64,000 nt of DNA from Pythium myriotylum (GCA_023091665.1 JALJCQ010000001.1:496001-560000); one strand, 5' to 3'; positions 11,967-22,984 are shown, counted from the first letter of the stretch. The notes: a model not told the origin generated them from the sequence alone. Numbers and translations are program-made.

Positions 11967-12617
11967 TCAGTCTCGCTTCTCGAACCGCGCAATGGGCTTG
12001 GCCGCATTCTCGGTGATGCACTGCTCCGTGATCGCGAGCACGCGCGCGTGGACCTGCTCGATCGTCTCGGTCGCGTCGAGCACATGCCACTTGGGTGACT
12101 CGGTCTTCATGATCTCGTGGAAATTCTGGTACACTTTTTGCTGGAACGCCGTGGTCTCGTACCGCTCTTGGCCAAAGTCGGCGCGCGACGAGGCCTTCTC
12201 CACGGGGATGTCGAGGAAGATGACGGTGTCGGGCTTGGGCAGCCCGATCTCCGGCTGCCAGCACCAGTCGATGGTCATGCCGGGCTTGGCGGCCGAGAAC
12301 GCGACGCCGCTGTAGGCGTAGCGGTCCATGACGATGTGCATGCCGCTCGCGAGCAGCTGCTCCATCTTGGCCGCGGCCTCCCAGCGGTTGGCCGAGAAGA
12401 GCAAGTGGATCGCGCGGTCGTCCATGTGCTCGCTGGTCGTGAGGTAGTTGTTGATCGACGCGCCGATGGCCGTGCTGCGGTCGGGGAAATGGAGCAGCGA
12501 GGCCGCGCGGCCCGAGCCCACGAGCGCCTCGTGGAGCAGCCGCGTCTGCGTCGTCTTGCCGCAGCGGTCGACGCCCTCGAAGAGCACGAAGACGCCGCGG
12601 GTCGCCATTCTCGCCAT
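11967..12617 (-). CDS. Thymidylate kinase (dTMP kinase)
   Basis: 216 residues, usual length for the family. Phosphorylates dTMP to dTDP in dTTP synthesis. The P-loop FEGVDRCGKTTQ lies near residue 14, the DRYAYSGVAFSAAKPG dTMP-binding segment near residue 97, and the LID-type region with FGQERYE follows. A second in-frame ATG three codons downstream (MATRGVF) gives an equally good start. It is convergent with the CDC14-like gene, with only 45 bp between stop codons. No introns. Confidence 0.95.
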   Translation of the reverse strand: MARMATRGVFVLFEGVDRCGKTTQTRLLHEALVGSGRAASLLHFPDRSTAIGASINNYLTTSEHMDDRAIHLLFSANRWEAAAKMEQLLASGMHIVMDRYAYSGVAFSAAKPGMTIDWCWQPEIGLPKPDTVIFLDIPVEKASSRADFGQERYETTAFQQKVYQNFHEIMKTESPKWHVLDATETIEQVHARVLAITEQCITENAAKPIARFEKRD

Positions 12618-12736
12618 TCACCGAATGGATCTCACGAGGAGCTACAGAGCCATTACACCGGAATTAGGGACGCATCCCCATAGGGAAAAAGCTATAGAAG
12701 AAGCTAAATTAGGGACAGTTTTACAATCAGCGAAAA

Positions 12737-13421
12737 TCAGTCGTCGGCGCCGTCGCGAACGGTGTAGGGGTCTCGCGGCGACGGCTCGACGTGGGCGCTT
12801 GAGCCCGAAGGAGAAGCGCTCGGCGTGGGCTCTGGAGACACCGAGAACGAGGACCGAGGCTGCGAGCGGCGCTTGTAGAAGTTGAGGTCGTCCGCGTGCT
12901 TCAAGGCGCCGAGATCGCGGAGCTGCCGGTGCATCATCTTCATGACGTGGTTGCACTCCTACCACACTGCTAAGCGATCCAGCGTCACCAATGCAGAACC
13001 TTCAACACGCACACACACCTGGATGTTCTCGATCGTGAACGCGAGCGACTCGTTCACGAGGTCGATCTTGCCGATCGCTTCTTCGAGCGTCTCGCTCGGA
13101 TGCTCGGTCGCCGCTTTCTTGAGCGCCACGTTGCTCTCGCCTGCGCACCAAGACCTTCCAAGTCAATATAACTCACATAAACAGAGGCACGCGCAACGCA
13201 CGCAGTGCCGTGAGCTTGCGGTCGAGCGCGAGCGGCTCTTTCTCCGGCGCGCGCGTGGCGTTCGAGCGGAAGACGAACGACGTCGCGGGCACTTGGACGT
13301 TGCTGGTGATGGACGCGGCGGTCGCGACCGTCACGTTCGCGAGCGTCGCGCCGCGCTGCTTGGCCTCGTGGAGCTTCTTCATCGCGAAGTCGCGGAACGC
13401 CGACGTCATCTCGGACGCCAT
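12737..13421 (-). CDS. Small helical protein, possibly a BORC subunit-like protein
   Basis: Three exons (13421-13177, 13133-13019, 12958-12737) give 193 residues. The N-terminal 80 residues are basic and polar. The middle (NVALKKAATEHPSETLEEAI onward, then KMMHRQLRDLGALKHADDL) is strongly helical, and the tail is Ser/Pro rich. The helical pattern loosely resembles the short BORC subunits 7 and 8 that act on lysosome positioning, but I cannot establish homology by eye. The acceptor of the first intron is chosen to keep frame and is uncertain. The gene is divergent from the TFIIS-N/ankyrin gene, with 215 bp between starts. Confidence 0.55.
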
Positions 13422-13636
13422 CGTGGTGGGGTGGGAGGTGATCCTCGAATTGTAATTCAATTCTGAAAAGAGCTTCTCAGTGGGTACGACGTTTCGATTG
13501 GTTATAAATTTGAAATCAAGGGTATTGATTGGTGGATAAGGGGATCCCGCCTCTTTTTTTTTTCGAGCAAGTGAGCTCCACATTGAGCTCACTTTCTCCC
13601 TCCAACTAACGGGCTCCAGCGCACTCGAAGGCGACC

Positions 13637-15155
13637 ATGCGCACGCGCATCTGGGAGGACACGGCCGCCATGAACATCGTGAGCGTGCTCGGCTTCCTCA
13701 TGAACGACGACGGCGACGTCGTGGGCCCGGAGCGCACGCAGGTGCTCTGCAAACTCATGCCGTCCATCCACACGCCGACCCACCGAGGGATCCTCGCCAT
13801 GCTCGTCTGCTCGCTCAACGACGCCGACACGCAGACGTACGTGGGGGAGCTCGTTGTCGTGGTGGTGATGATGATAGTGTATCTAACTGCCTCCGTGGGT
13901 CGTAGCTTTTACGCCGAGAAAGGACTGCGCGTGCTGAACGAATGGCTCCAAGAGGCCGTGCGCAAGCCGCTGAGCGGCACGGCGAGCGCGCGCGAGAAGC
14001 AGCGCATCGAGGCCTACGCGCAGGTGCGCGCGCTGCTGCGTGTGCTCGACGTCAACGTGCAGACCGACGACAAGCGCAAGCAGAACGCGTTCCTGACCGA
14101 GACACTTGTCAAGCTCATCGACTTTCTGGACAACTCGAACCCTGGTGCGTTGCCTCGATTGCGACGCGAGCTTTCGCGTGAGGCTCAGGAGGGTTTTTAT
14201 GTGAGCAGACTATGCAGCTGAGTGGAGTCGCCTGAACATTTACCGACGGCATTTCGAGAGCGCGTGCGGCGTGCCCACGAGCGTCAAAGAGTCTCGTGCA
14301 GAGGCGAGGCTCGCCTCGGCCACCACCTCCACGCCCACGCCCAAGTCTGCAACCAAGCCGGCCGCCGCAGCCTCGACAGCATCGTCAGCAACAGCGTCCA
14401 CCTCGGCACCCTCGACGACTGCAGCGAGTGGTACAACTCAGCCCGCTGCTCCAAAGATTAAACCGACGGCCTTGCTCGACTACCAGCCCAAGTCGTTCCT
14501 GCAGCCCAAGGACAACTCATCCAAAGACGAAGATATGGACGAGTTTCTCGAAGACGACGACGAAGAAATGATCATCGGAGAGGAAGGCGTGATCACAAAC
14601 GTGACGCAGCCTGCCATGAGTGCCTCGCTCGACGCCAAGATCCGCAACAACGGCCACACGATGCAGTATGGCGAGCGTACGCACTGTCGTCTCTGTCGAC
14701 GAATGACCGCCAAGCGCTGCGAGAAATGCAACTCGTGTGTCAAGTGCGCCCAAAAGGACACGTGCAACCCGAAGGCATTGCCTCCAGGGGCCTCACGGGC
14801 CGCTGGCGCCGGCGGGCTCTCGGTCTCCGACAGAAACGTCGCCGTGTTGGGCTCGGCCATGGACCAGGCGATCTTCAAGGCCTTCAAGTCCGAGGACTTT
14901 TACTCGGTCTTCAGTTTGGTGCAGAACGGCATGGACGTCAACTTCCAGCGTGTTGAGTCGGACCACTCGACTGCACTCATGGCTGCCGCTCACCACGGCC
15001 GAGACGATGCGGTCAAGAAGCTGCTCGCCTTAGGTGCGAATCCAAGTCTCGTCGACTCGAACAACGTTGCGGCCTGGGGCTTCGCCAAGCGCCGTGGGCA
15101 CACGGAGCTCGCCGAGTCGCTCAAGAAGGCAGCCGAAGAGTGGAAAGACAAATAA
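13637..15155 (+). CDS. TFIIS N-terminal-like / ankyrin-repeat protein
   Basis: Exons 13637-13836, 13906-14144 and 14218-15155 sum to 458 residues. The N-terminal third resembles the helical TFIIS-N (LW) domain: GLRVLNEWLQEA, then YAQVRALLRVLDVNVQ, and ETLVKLIDFLDN. A Ser/Thr/Ala/Pro linker and an acidic DEDMDEFLEDDDEE stretch follow. Next is a cysteine cluster (HCRLCRRM, then CEKCNSCVKC) that may bind zinc, and two C-terminal ankyrin repeats (TALMAAAHHGRDDAVKKLL). TFIIS-N domains recruit transcription-elongation partners, so a nuclear role is plausible but inferred. Introns are 69 and 73 nt. Confidence 0.7.
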
Positions 15156-17856
15156 CAATTGCAGACGAATAATACCTCCCCCCATGCTCGACACAAATGG
15201 ACGCTGTGTTTCGTGTGTCGACACGAATCATGCTGTGCCGTTGATCGTCGTCGATTTCAATTCAACGCTTTGTTCTGGTGTTGGTGCCCGTCACATGTCT
15301 ACGGCGGCAAGACGACGCGCTGTGCTACGTTGTCGATGCATCCTCGTCGCATTCACGTGGAGCGAATCGGATTCCAGAGACAGTCCGATTAGACGAAGCC
15401 GCATGTGACAATCGTCACGAGAGGCGACCGATCCCTTCGCGAGGTTTCCTCGACTTGAATAACCCTCTGCTCCCGAAATTCTTCCGAGTCACCCATGGAC
15501 CACGGCAAAGGCAGCAGCTCTGGTAGTGACAGTGCGGTGACGGTCATCACATAAGTCTTTCAGAATAGTATTGGCATCGTGAGAAGAGTTAATCGTCCTG
15601 ATGAGTCGCAAACGAATGCGCTATCCACGACGGCAGCGAGACCTAGAGCGGCCGTACCACGCTGTTACAACGCTGAGCTGCACCCATAAAGAGCTCTTCG
15701 TTTGCATTTTGTTGGGTGGTTTCCTTCGGGATGACGCTTAAAAGTGGCAAGAGACATCGTTGGAGATCGGAGATTCGACAGCGCAAACCTCGAGACGCGC
15801 AAAGCTGTTGGCAGTGGTCGAATTCGCAGCGAGGCCGTCCAATTCGTAGATGAGACAAAAGGGAATTTTGCTGGATACGGATGAGGAGAGCGTGGACACG
15901 GACGAGGTAAAGCCGCCGTTTACATCATCTTGCTACACAGTGCACGTGGCTCTGTGACTCGAATAAGTAGACAACTGTGTGAGATCACAGTCACCGAGCT
16001 ACGAAAGGTAAAAACGAAGCGTTCTCACCCCATACTTCCGAGACTTTGAGAGAGAAATACTTGGCCCTACGTTCTCCGTCTTCGCCTTGATCTCTTTGGT
16101 ACCGCGACTTCAAATATTGTTCGTCTCTTTCCCAGCTCTCTTCGCTGCTCGAGTCCGAACGTAAGTGAAAGCTTGTGTCGGGAGCTTGCACTTCGTTCTC
16201 CCACAAAGGGGGATGGAGCTGTCGTCACGAACGGAATCCAGTGGGCATGAGGAAGACGCCGACGTGTGCAATGCATATCGAGGAAGAATAGAATCCTGTA
16301 TGATGCGGACCGATCTTCTGCGCTTTGAGCGGATACTTCCATCAGCTAACACTTCACATGGAGAGGCGAGTCACCGAGAACTTGGAAGAGACAGCCTTGA
16401 GCAAAGGCTCGCCCGTCAAGGATCCAACCTCGTGAGACACCCATCCATCAAAGAGATGGGAGAAAATTTCGAGGTGCCTAAGTGGGCGCCTGTGCCGTGA
16501 AGATCGACTCGTCGGGGGAGATAGTGGGCAGCTCGCTGTGCGTGCTCGTCGAAAGCCGCGAGTAGTCCCTTGACGGCGTTATTTACACAGAACGAACGGT
16601 TTCACTGGGTGAGTAATTGACTTCGTCGACGGAGACAGTATAGGTGGTTCTGACGTACACGTACGCTGTCGTTCCCCCACGAGAGCTGACGAGCGGTGTG
16701 AAAAAATGCTGGCTTGGCTGACCTCGGCACCAGGTGCCCGAGCGGTATTTAGATGGTCGACGCGATCAGTCCTATCAAAGATACCGTGCCACCCACATGC
16801 AGTATCCACCTGCCGGCTCCACCGCGAACTTGGTGCGATGGCGCACTGTATTACACACCTGACGCGTTCAGTAGTAGCGCAGTCGTGGTTTCCCGCTGTG
16901 GAGCGGCGGCTGTGATATATGGAAGCCCAAAACAGAACGCCATGACGCACACTTTGGGCGGGGGCACGATCGTCATGACTCGATCCACTAATAACGCTCC
17001 CCAAATCAGACGGGATTGGACCGGTCGACGCATCATAATGATGGGGGGGAGCCCTGGTAGAGAGAGCGCGGGAAATCCCATATCGTCAAACGCGATCAAC
17101 TCGTGCCCTCGATGGCGATACACTTGTCGCGATCCGAGCCAACTCTGTTGACCCTGCTGTCGCGACTATGGGGCACATGGCTCTCGGCGCGTGCCTGTGG
17201 GCATGGCGGCAGTGTCTTTGCTCGCTCGTGTCTCGTGTTGCGGCGGGGGGGATGGGTCGCGCGTCGAGAGACATGCCTTCTTTGGCACCCAGCGCAACCC
17301 GCCGAGGCGGCTACGCGGACTCTACACAATCTGGCGCCGAAACGGGTACCACCCCGTCAGGCGGCGGCTCCGGATCGTTCGCTTTTTTTCTGGAGATGGC
17401 TCTCTGTCTCTTCGTGAGCCTCCTCCCTCTCGCGCGAAGCGAAGCGCATCTTTGTGCGCGCGTCGCAGATTCACTGACTTGATCGGCTTCTCGTCAGAAT
17501 GTACCCCTTTCTCCGGTCCACTGTACCGCTTTTCGTCGCATTGTCTGGTACAATCATGCGGTTGTCGGTTTAGTCCCCCTGTGGGGCACTATTTCCCCCG
17601 CTCCGGATCAGCTGATCCTCTGATCCGTGCCCACAACCAGACGACACCTGAGTTCCATTAGCTCATGCCCCCCCGTTCCCCACTCGAGCTCTCGCTGTCG
17701 TCGCGCCGCACGCCGAACGACCGCGCGCGCGCCGTGCAGGATCGCGGCCCGCAAGAGCGAACAGCGCCGGCGCAGGGTGGACCATCCCGGTGACCGACGG
17801 ACGGCCCGACAGACCGGGCAGTCGCGCTTCGCCCGAGCTCGACGCAGCCGAGCCCC
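15156..17856. other. Gene-poor interval with possible retroelement debris
   Basis: No convincing gene in 2.7 kb. Only short open frames are present, none with a recognisable domain. Base composition and lack of long frames differ from the flanking genes. Near the right end is a sequence that looks like the junction of an LTR and a primer-binding site (see separate entry). The last few hundred bases must hold the promoter of the START-FYVE-FIST gene. Confidence 0.6.
17321..17350 (+). mobile_element. Possible LTR end plus primer-binding site remnant
   Basis: The sequence CTACACAATCTGGCGCCGAA followed by ACGGGTACC has the form of an LTR terminus (ending in CA) followed within a few bases by TGGCGCC, the usual start of a tRNA primer-binding site. 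No gag or pol follows before the next gene at 17857, so at most this is a degraded remnant. The start of the LTR could not be placed. Confidence 0.3.
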
Positions 17857-20800
17857 ATGGACCGGTTCCTGCTCGACGACGTCGAGGACGCGTACGATGC
17901 GGTCGAGCCGCTGCGCCCGAGCTCCTTCGACATGAGCTTCACGCTCTCCACGAGCGACGGCAGCTTCCAGGACCCGCGCAACCCGCTCGCGGCCGCGCGC
18001 AACAGCGAGGACGCGCGCGCGCGACGGCGCACGGGCACGTCGGGCGGGCTCACGTCCATCACCGACAGCGACATCGCCGCGAACCCGTACGCGAATGCAG
18101 CGCTCAACCAGAGCGACTATGACGACGACAGCGAAGAGAAAGAGGAACAGACCTACGCGCGCACGTCGGCCGCCGTGAAAGCGAGACGCACGACGCTGCT
18201 CCATGAAAAAGGACAGCTCCACGCAGACATCGAGGCGGCCTCAAGCGAGATGAAGGCCATGAAACTCAAGAGCGGCAAGCGCCGCAACGTGTCCAGCATT
18301 GCAGAGAAGCTCGAGGAAAAGGCGCAGGAAGCCATCGAGCTCTCGAGCCTCGTGAGCAAAATGTCGTGGAAACTCGCCAAGCGCATGCAGGACGTCCACG
18401 TGTACAGGCCCGCGACCGTGAGCGACGAAGACTCGACCAAGGTCATCTTCCGCGTCTCGTGCGAGGTCAAGGCGAGTCTGCATACAGTCATGGAGTATTT
18501 ATCCCCTCGCGACAGCAAGAGCTACTTCGACATCGAGTCCAAAGTGTTCCCCGGGCTGCTCCACGCGTCGATCATCAAGAAGATGGACGTGCCGCCCGCG
18601 GCGCCGCGCGAGGACCTCGCTGAGAACGAGAAAGAGAACTATTCACCGCGTACACAGACGTCGTCGGTGGACGATCCGCACGCCAAGGACTTTCCGCGGT
18701 TACAGGTCAAGTGGCACGCGAGCCGATTTGCCGGGCGATTCGTCAAACCCGTGGATTTCTTTTTTGTTGAGTATTCCAACGTGGACACGACACCTGACGG
18801 CCGACGACGAGGATACGGATACGTTCGATCAGTCGAATCGTTTAAAGGTGACGAACTCGCGACGCGTCTCAACAGCGAAAAAGTGAGCATCCCGACGAGC
18901 GTGTCGAAATGCAAGCGTGCGGTCATCAACAAGGGCATCTACATCGTCACGCCCACGAGCCCGAGCAGCGCCGGCACCACCGGCTCGCATGAGGTCTCGC
19001 TCATGATGATGATCGACTTCCAGGAGCAGTTCTCGAGCGCGATCGGCCACAAGATCATCCAGAACTTCACGTCGCGGCTCGTGGGCATCCGCGAGCAGCT
19101 CTTCAAGACGCTCTTCCAGCCCGTGAGCCTCATGACGCGCAGCGAGTGGTCTCGCGAGAAGAGCTGCGTGCTCTGTAGGTCCACGTTCTCGCTCGTCAAG
19201 CCACGCCACCACTGCCGTTCGTGCGGCGAAGCCGTCTGCGGTCAGTGTAGTCGGAAATGGGTCGTCCAGCCAGGCGCGTCGCACAAAGAGAACCAGACGC
19301 GGCTCTGCACTTCCTGCTCTCTCCAGGCACGTAGCTTCCTGCGGCCCGAGAACCAGCAAGGCGCGATCGGTCCCATGTTCGGCTCGGACTCTGGATCGCC
19401 GGTGATGCCCTCGTCGCAACGGTTCTCCGGTCGGACGGCGACACCTCCGGGGTCTGGCCCGATCGGAGCCGTCCATGGACCGGGTGGTTTGGATCTGGGT
19501 ATGCGCGCGACCGTGCGACTTCCTGCGCGTGAGGAGATGCCGCCAGCTGACGCGCTCCAGAGCGACGTGAGCGTCGCGAGTGTGATCACGACCGAGGCCG
19601 ACACGACGACCGCGGCAAGGATGGCGTTCGACTCGCTCGTGAAAGAGCTCGGTGGCTCGGCGCCACACCTGATGATGATCTCGTACTCGAGCTACCACGA
19701 CGGCCACGTGATCCACAGGGCCCTGGCTGAGGTCGCCCCGGACACGCTCTTCATGGGCGGCACGTCGAGCGGCGGCGTGTTTACGGACGCCGGCTCGATC
19801 GACTCGGGCCCGGCACTCGGGCTCTGGGGCATCTGTGACCCGGAAGGCTCGTACACCGTGCTCAACGCCGACCTCAACGCCGAGACGCCTCGTGACGCGA
19901 CGCGGCGTTGCCTCACAGCCGGCATGCGGCTCTTGTGCATGGAGCCCGAGGAGAGTCCCGACTTCATCTGGATGCACTTGTCGGCAGGCACCGAAGAAGT
20001 GGTGGTCAGGACGGCGAACGAGGTCGTCGACTGCTCATTCAGCATCGTGGCTGGCGGCAGCTACGTGGCTGCCGGGTCTCCTCGGTTCCCGGCAACGCAG
20101 ATCTGCTCGGAAGGTGGCGAGCTCGGGTGCGTGACGACCCACGGTCTCTGCTTTGCGATCTGCGCGCCATCCGTGGAGGTGGCCCATGCGTGCTTCACGT
20201 GCTACGAGCCCAAGGAGAAGACGTTCACGGTGACCATGAGCGTGGGTCGTGAGGTGCAGACGCTGGACCACAAACCAGCATTCCTCGCACTCAACGATGG
20301 CTGCCGTGGCATGCTCCACGAGTTCGTCAACGAGCCACAGCGCTACGATCTCGAGATCACCAAGCTGCCGCTCTATTACCCACTCGCGCGTGCGCGTCAC
20401 GAGTCTCGCACGGCCAAGATGTCCAAGTTCCAAGTCATCCAGCCGTTCCAGGCGCTTCCCGACGCCTCGCTTGTCGTGGGTTGCGAAGTGCGCGCCGGTG
20501 AGAAGCTCCGTGTCATGTCGGTCGCACAGGACGCGCTGGGCGAGCGTATGGTCATGGGCTTCCGCGAGGCGCTGCGTGCGAGCATCCCGGTCATCGAGCT
20601 CACCAACGTCGTGGGCTGCGTGCTCACTGTGAGCTCCAACTACCCGGCGATCCTCAACAACGAGACCCACGTGCTCGCACTCGTGACGGCACGCACGTTC
20701 AAGAACGGCAGCGTGCTCGGGAACGTGTCCACGGGCCAGCAGGGCGTGCTGCTGGCCACGACCGAGGCCCTCCACGCGAACGCCATGGTCTCCTCGATCC

Positions 20801-20877
20801 TCATCACGAACCGCAAGAAGGCACTCAAGCTCGACCCGCTCAAGCCCGTGCTGCTTCGACGCTTCAGCACCTACTAG
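17857..20877 (+). CDS. START-like / FYVE / FIST domain fusion protein
   Basis: Single exon, 1,006 residues. Residues about 170-420 form a START-like lipid-binding region (YLSPRDSKSYFDIES, and FFVEYSNV). Residues about 428-487 form a good FYVE zinc finger, with the PI3P-binding core PRHHCRSCGEAVC and paired CxxC motifs. After a linker, residues about 584-1000 match the FIST sensory domain pattern: a repeated small-residue core, MGGTSSGGVFTDAG and LGLWGICDPEG, then a C-terminal FIST_C-like half ending near VSSILITNRK. FYVE predicts recruitment to PI3P endosomal membranes and START predicts lipid transfer or sensing. FIST domains are mostly known from bacterial signalling proteins and F-box proteins. 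Start chosen at MDRFLLDD. The domain assignment of the C-terminal half is by pattern recognition. Confidence 0.8.
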   Translation: MDRFLLDDVEDAYDAVEPLRPSSFDMSFTLSTSDGSFQDPRNPLAAARNSEDARARRRTGTSGGLTSITDSDIAANPYANAALNQSDYDDDSEEKEEQTYARTSAAVKARRTTLLHEKGQLHADIEAASSEMKAMKLKSGKRRNVSSIAEKLEEKAQEAIELSSLVSKMSWKLAKRMQDVHVYRPATVSDEDSTKVIFRVSCEVKASLHTVMEYLSPRDSKSYFDIESKVFPGLLHASIIKKMDVPPAAPREDLAENEKENYSPRTQTSSVDDPHAKDFPRLQVKWHASRFAGRFVKPVDFFFVEYSNVDTTPDGRRRGYGYVRSVESFKGDELATRLNSEKVSIPTSVSKCKRAVINKGIYIVTPTSPSSAGTTGSHEVSLMMMIDFQEQFSSAIGHKIIQNFTSRLVGIREQLFKTLFQPVSLMTRSEWSREKSCVLCRSTFSLVKPRHHCRSCGEAVCGQCSRKWVVQPGASHKENQTRLCTSCSLQARSFLRPENQQGAIGPMFGSDSGSPVMPSSQRFSGRTATPPGSGPIGAVHGPGGLDLGMRATVRLPAREEMPPADALQSDVSVASVITTEADTTTAARMAFDSLVKELGGSAPHLMMISYSSYHDGHVIHRALAEVAPDTLFMGGTSSGGVFTDAGSIDSGPALGLWGICDPEGSYTVLNADLNAETPRDATRRCLTAGMRLLCMEPEESPDFIWMHLSAGTEEVVVRTANEVVDCSFSIVAGGSYVAAGSPRFPATQICSEGGELGCVTTHGLCFAICAPSVEVAHACFTCYEPKEKTFTVTMSVGREVQTLDHKPAFLALNDGCRGMLHEFVNEPQRYDLEITKLPLYYPLARARHESRTAKMSKFQVIQPFQALPDASLVVGCEVRAGEKLRVMSVAQDALGERMVMGFREALRASIPVIELTNVVGCVLTVSSNYPAILNNETHVLALVTARTFKNGSVLGNVSTGQQGVLLATTEALHANAMVSSILITNRKKALKLDPLKPVLLRRFSTY

Positions 20878-21021
20878 TCCTCCAGCCAGCCAGCAAGCCA
20901 GTCCCCCCTACCACTCCGTACCATAGTTCCCCTCCTCGGCTTTCTCTTCCTTTTTTATTATTTGGGATGGCGGGAAAAATATACCACGCGACCTCCTACT
21001 CTATGTCTTGTTGCGTGCCGT

Positions 21022-22251
21022 CTACAGGTCGTCGATGTCGCCTTCGTAGCGAGCGACGTGGCGGTCCGAGAAGCGCGGGAAGGCTCGCGCAATGTACGCA
21101 CCACGATGCTCCGGGTTCGTGATGAAGAGCGAGCCCGAGACGCCGATGGAGACGGCGGTCTGGCGCAGCGCGTCGGCCACGGCGTTCTCCTGGCGCTCGG
21201 CCAACTTCTGCGTGAAGATGTCGCCCGAGCGGCCACTCGTGATGGCGAGCACGGTCGGCCCGGCGCCGCTCAAGAAGCAGCCGTGTGCCCCAGCGTCCAG
21301 CGCCGCCTGGATCATCGGGAAGAGGTGCGGGTACTGAGCCTCGCCACGCTGCGGCTGGTGGAGCATGTCCTGCGTCGCGAACCGCAGCTCGTCGAGCTTG
21401 CCCGAGTTGAACGCGTTCACGAGGATCGCGGCGCGGCCAATGTTGAACACGGCGTCCTTGCGGTCGATCTTCTTGGGCAGGATCGCACGCGCGACGCTCG
21501 TGGGGCCCGTCGAGTCCGGGATGAACACGACGCACTGGAGCCCGTTCGGGATCTGCACGCGCGACGAGTACCACCGGTCGTCGGCGTGGATGCCCAGCTG
21601 GAGCCCGCCGTAGATGGCCGGCGCGACGTTGTCCGGGTGGCCCTCGATCTCGGACGCGATCTGGAGCAGCTCTTCGCGGCCGCGCACGGGCAGACGCGCG
21701 CCGGCAAGCGCGAGGCCGGCGATGATGCCGCCGACGATACCAGCCGAGCTGCTGCCGAGTCCGCGCGCGAACGGGATGCGGTTCTTGCAGTGGATCTTGA
21801 GGTGCTTGGGCATGTCCTCGCCGGCCGCGCGGTAGGCGGCCTTGAGCCCGACCACGACGAGGTTGGACTCGTCCGTGGGCAGCTCCGCGGCGCCTTCGCC
21901 TTCGTTCGTGAGCTCGATCACGTGCGGACCGCCGTGGTGCGGCAGCACTTGGATCGAGATCTCGGTCCAGATGTCGAGCGCCATGCCGATCGTGTCGAAG
22001 CCCGGGCCCATGTTGGCCGTCGTGGCCGGCACGCGCACGGTCACGGACGTGAGCTTGCGCTTCTCGCCGTCCTCGGCGCCGGCCGCGGCGAGCGACGCGA
22101 GCGTCGCCGCGTGGCGCTTGGCCTCGCGCTTGGCGGCCGCGGCCGCTCGCTTGCCGCGCGCGCCGACGAAGCGAGCGAGCGCGACGCCGGCGGCCGCGAC
22201 CGCGAGCTGCGTGAGGCGCCGCGCGGCCGTCGAGTCGTCGCGGGCGCTCAT
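21022..22251 (-). CDS. Homoserine kinase (GHMP family)
   Basis: 409 residues. Phosphorylates homoserine to O-phosphohomoserine in threonine synthesis. Key features are RVPATTANMGPGFDTIGMAL near residue 74, the ATP-binding GHMP loop PFARGLGSSSAGIVGG near residue 165, EGHPDNVAPA, and the C-terminal GCFLSGAGPTVLAI. Start chosen at MSARDDS, which begins a 70-residue basic, Ala-rich extension with a hydrophobic stretch (LAVAAAGVALARFVG) that could be a membrane anchor or targeting signal. An upstream in-frame ATG at 22467 would add 72 unlikely residues. Divergent with the topoisomerase gene. Confidence 0.92.
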   Translation of the reverse strand: MSARDDSTAARRLTQLAVAAAGVALARFVGARGKRAAAAAKREAKRHAATLASLAAAGAEDGEKRKLTSVTVRVPATTANMGPGFDTIGMALDIWTEISIQVLPHHGGPHVIELTNEGEGAAELPTDESNLVVVGLKAAYRAAGEDMPKHLKIHCKNRIPFARGLGSSSAGIVGGIIAGLALAGARLPVRGREELLQIASEIEGHPDNVAPAIYGGLQLGIHADDRWYSSRVQIPNGLQCVVFIPDSTGPTSVARAILPKKIDRKDAVFNIGRAAILVNAFNSGKLDELRFATQDMLHQPQRGEAQYPHLFPMIQAALDAGAHGCFLSGAGPTVLAITSGRSGDIFTQKLAERQENAVADALRQTAVSIGVSGSLFITNPEHRGAYIARAFPRFSDRHVARYEGDIDDL

Positions 22252-22429
22252 GGGAGGGGAGGCGACGAGACGGAGACTGGCGTGACGAGGCGCATCCACG
22301 AGCCGAGAGGAGCTCGTGAGGAGCTCCCCCACACAGGAGGGTATGCTCAAACAGATGTGCCACACCATTGGTACATGAAATGAGATATGTGTGTGGTATA
22401 CATAGAATGAGGTGGACCACGTGAGATTG

Positions 22430-22690
22430 GGACCCGAAAAACGGGTTAAAGATCTTGGAAGCGCCAAAACCCGTGTTTATGGAAGAAACCCGTGAATTGA
22501 TGCGAACGAAAGTTAATCAGCGAGAGAGCTGCTGAAAATGGGTGGGTTTACCTCCCAAAAATTCGGGTTCGTCTCTCTTCAACCCGGCCTGTTTATCTAG
22601 TCTTTTCTACAAGGATAGTGGGTCAGTGGGTTGGCACCAATCCCAAACCCGGGTCTTTATCAACCCATCCACCCCCCCCCCCTTTTTCAC
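22430..22690. promoter_or_regulatory. Shared promoter region with clustered CGGGT/ACCCG motifs
   Basis: The 733-bp gap between homoserine kinase and topoisomerase I has no gene. It carries about seven copies of CGGGT or its complement in both orientations, usually within (A)CGGGTT (near 22432, 22442, 22469, 22488, 22564, 22580 and 22646), plus looser GGGTT/AACCC copies. A C-homopolymer of about 13 bases follows near 22670. The motif recalls the CGGGTAA site of yeast Reb1, but the binding factor here is unknown. Confidence 0.55.
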
Positions 22691-22984
22691 AAACCCACCC
22701 GCACCTTCGCGAGCTGGGCGCGTCCGGACCTGTTGGCGTCCTGAAGTCGGTCGCCTGCTCTGCCCCCTCGAGGGATCTCGCGCCCGCGGCCGTCGAGCTC
22801 CTCCTGCGCGCGCGCGACCTCCGCCTCGGCGCCGCCGACCCGCGCACCGCACAGCGCGCGTCTCGCTCTCTCCAACGCGCCGTCGCTCGCCTCGCCACGC
22901 GCGCCACAGCGCTCGCAATCGCGCGCCAAAGTCAGCTCTTCTATCCTCTCGCTATCTCGACGTCTCCTCGTCTCCTCCGCGGCC

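Noticed and set aside
20962..22383. Long plus-strand open frame of 473 codons opposite homoserine kinase
   Set aside because: It is the antisense of a well-supported gene, with Arg/Ala/Asp-rich content typical of shadows of GC-rich coding DNA.
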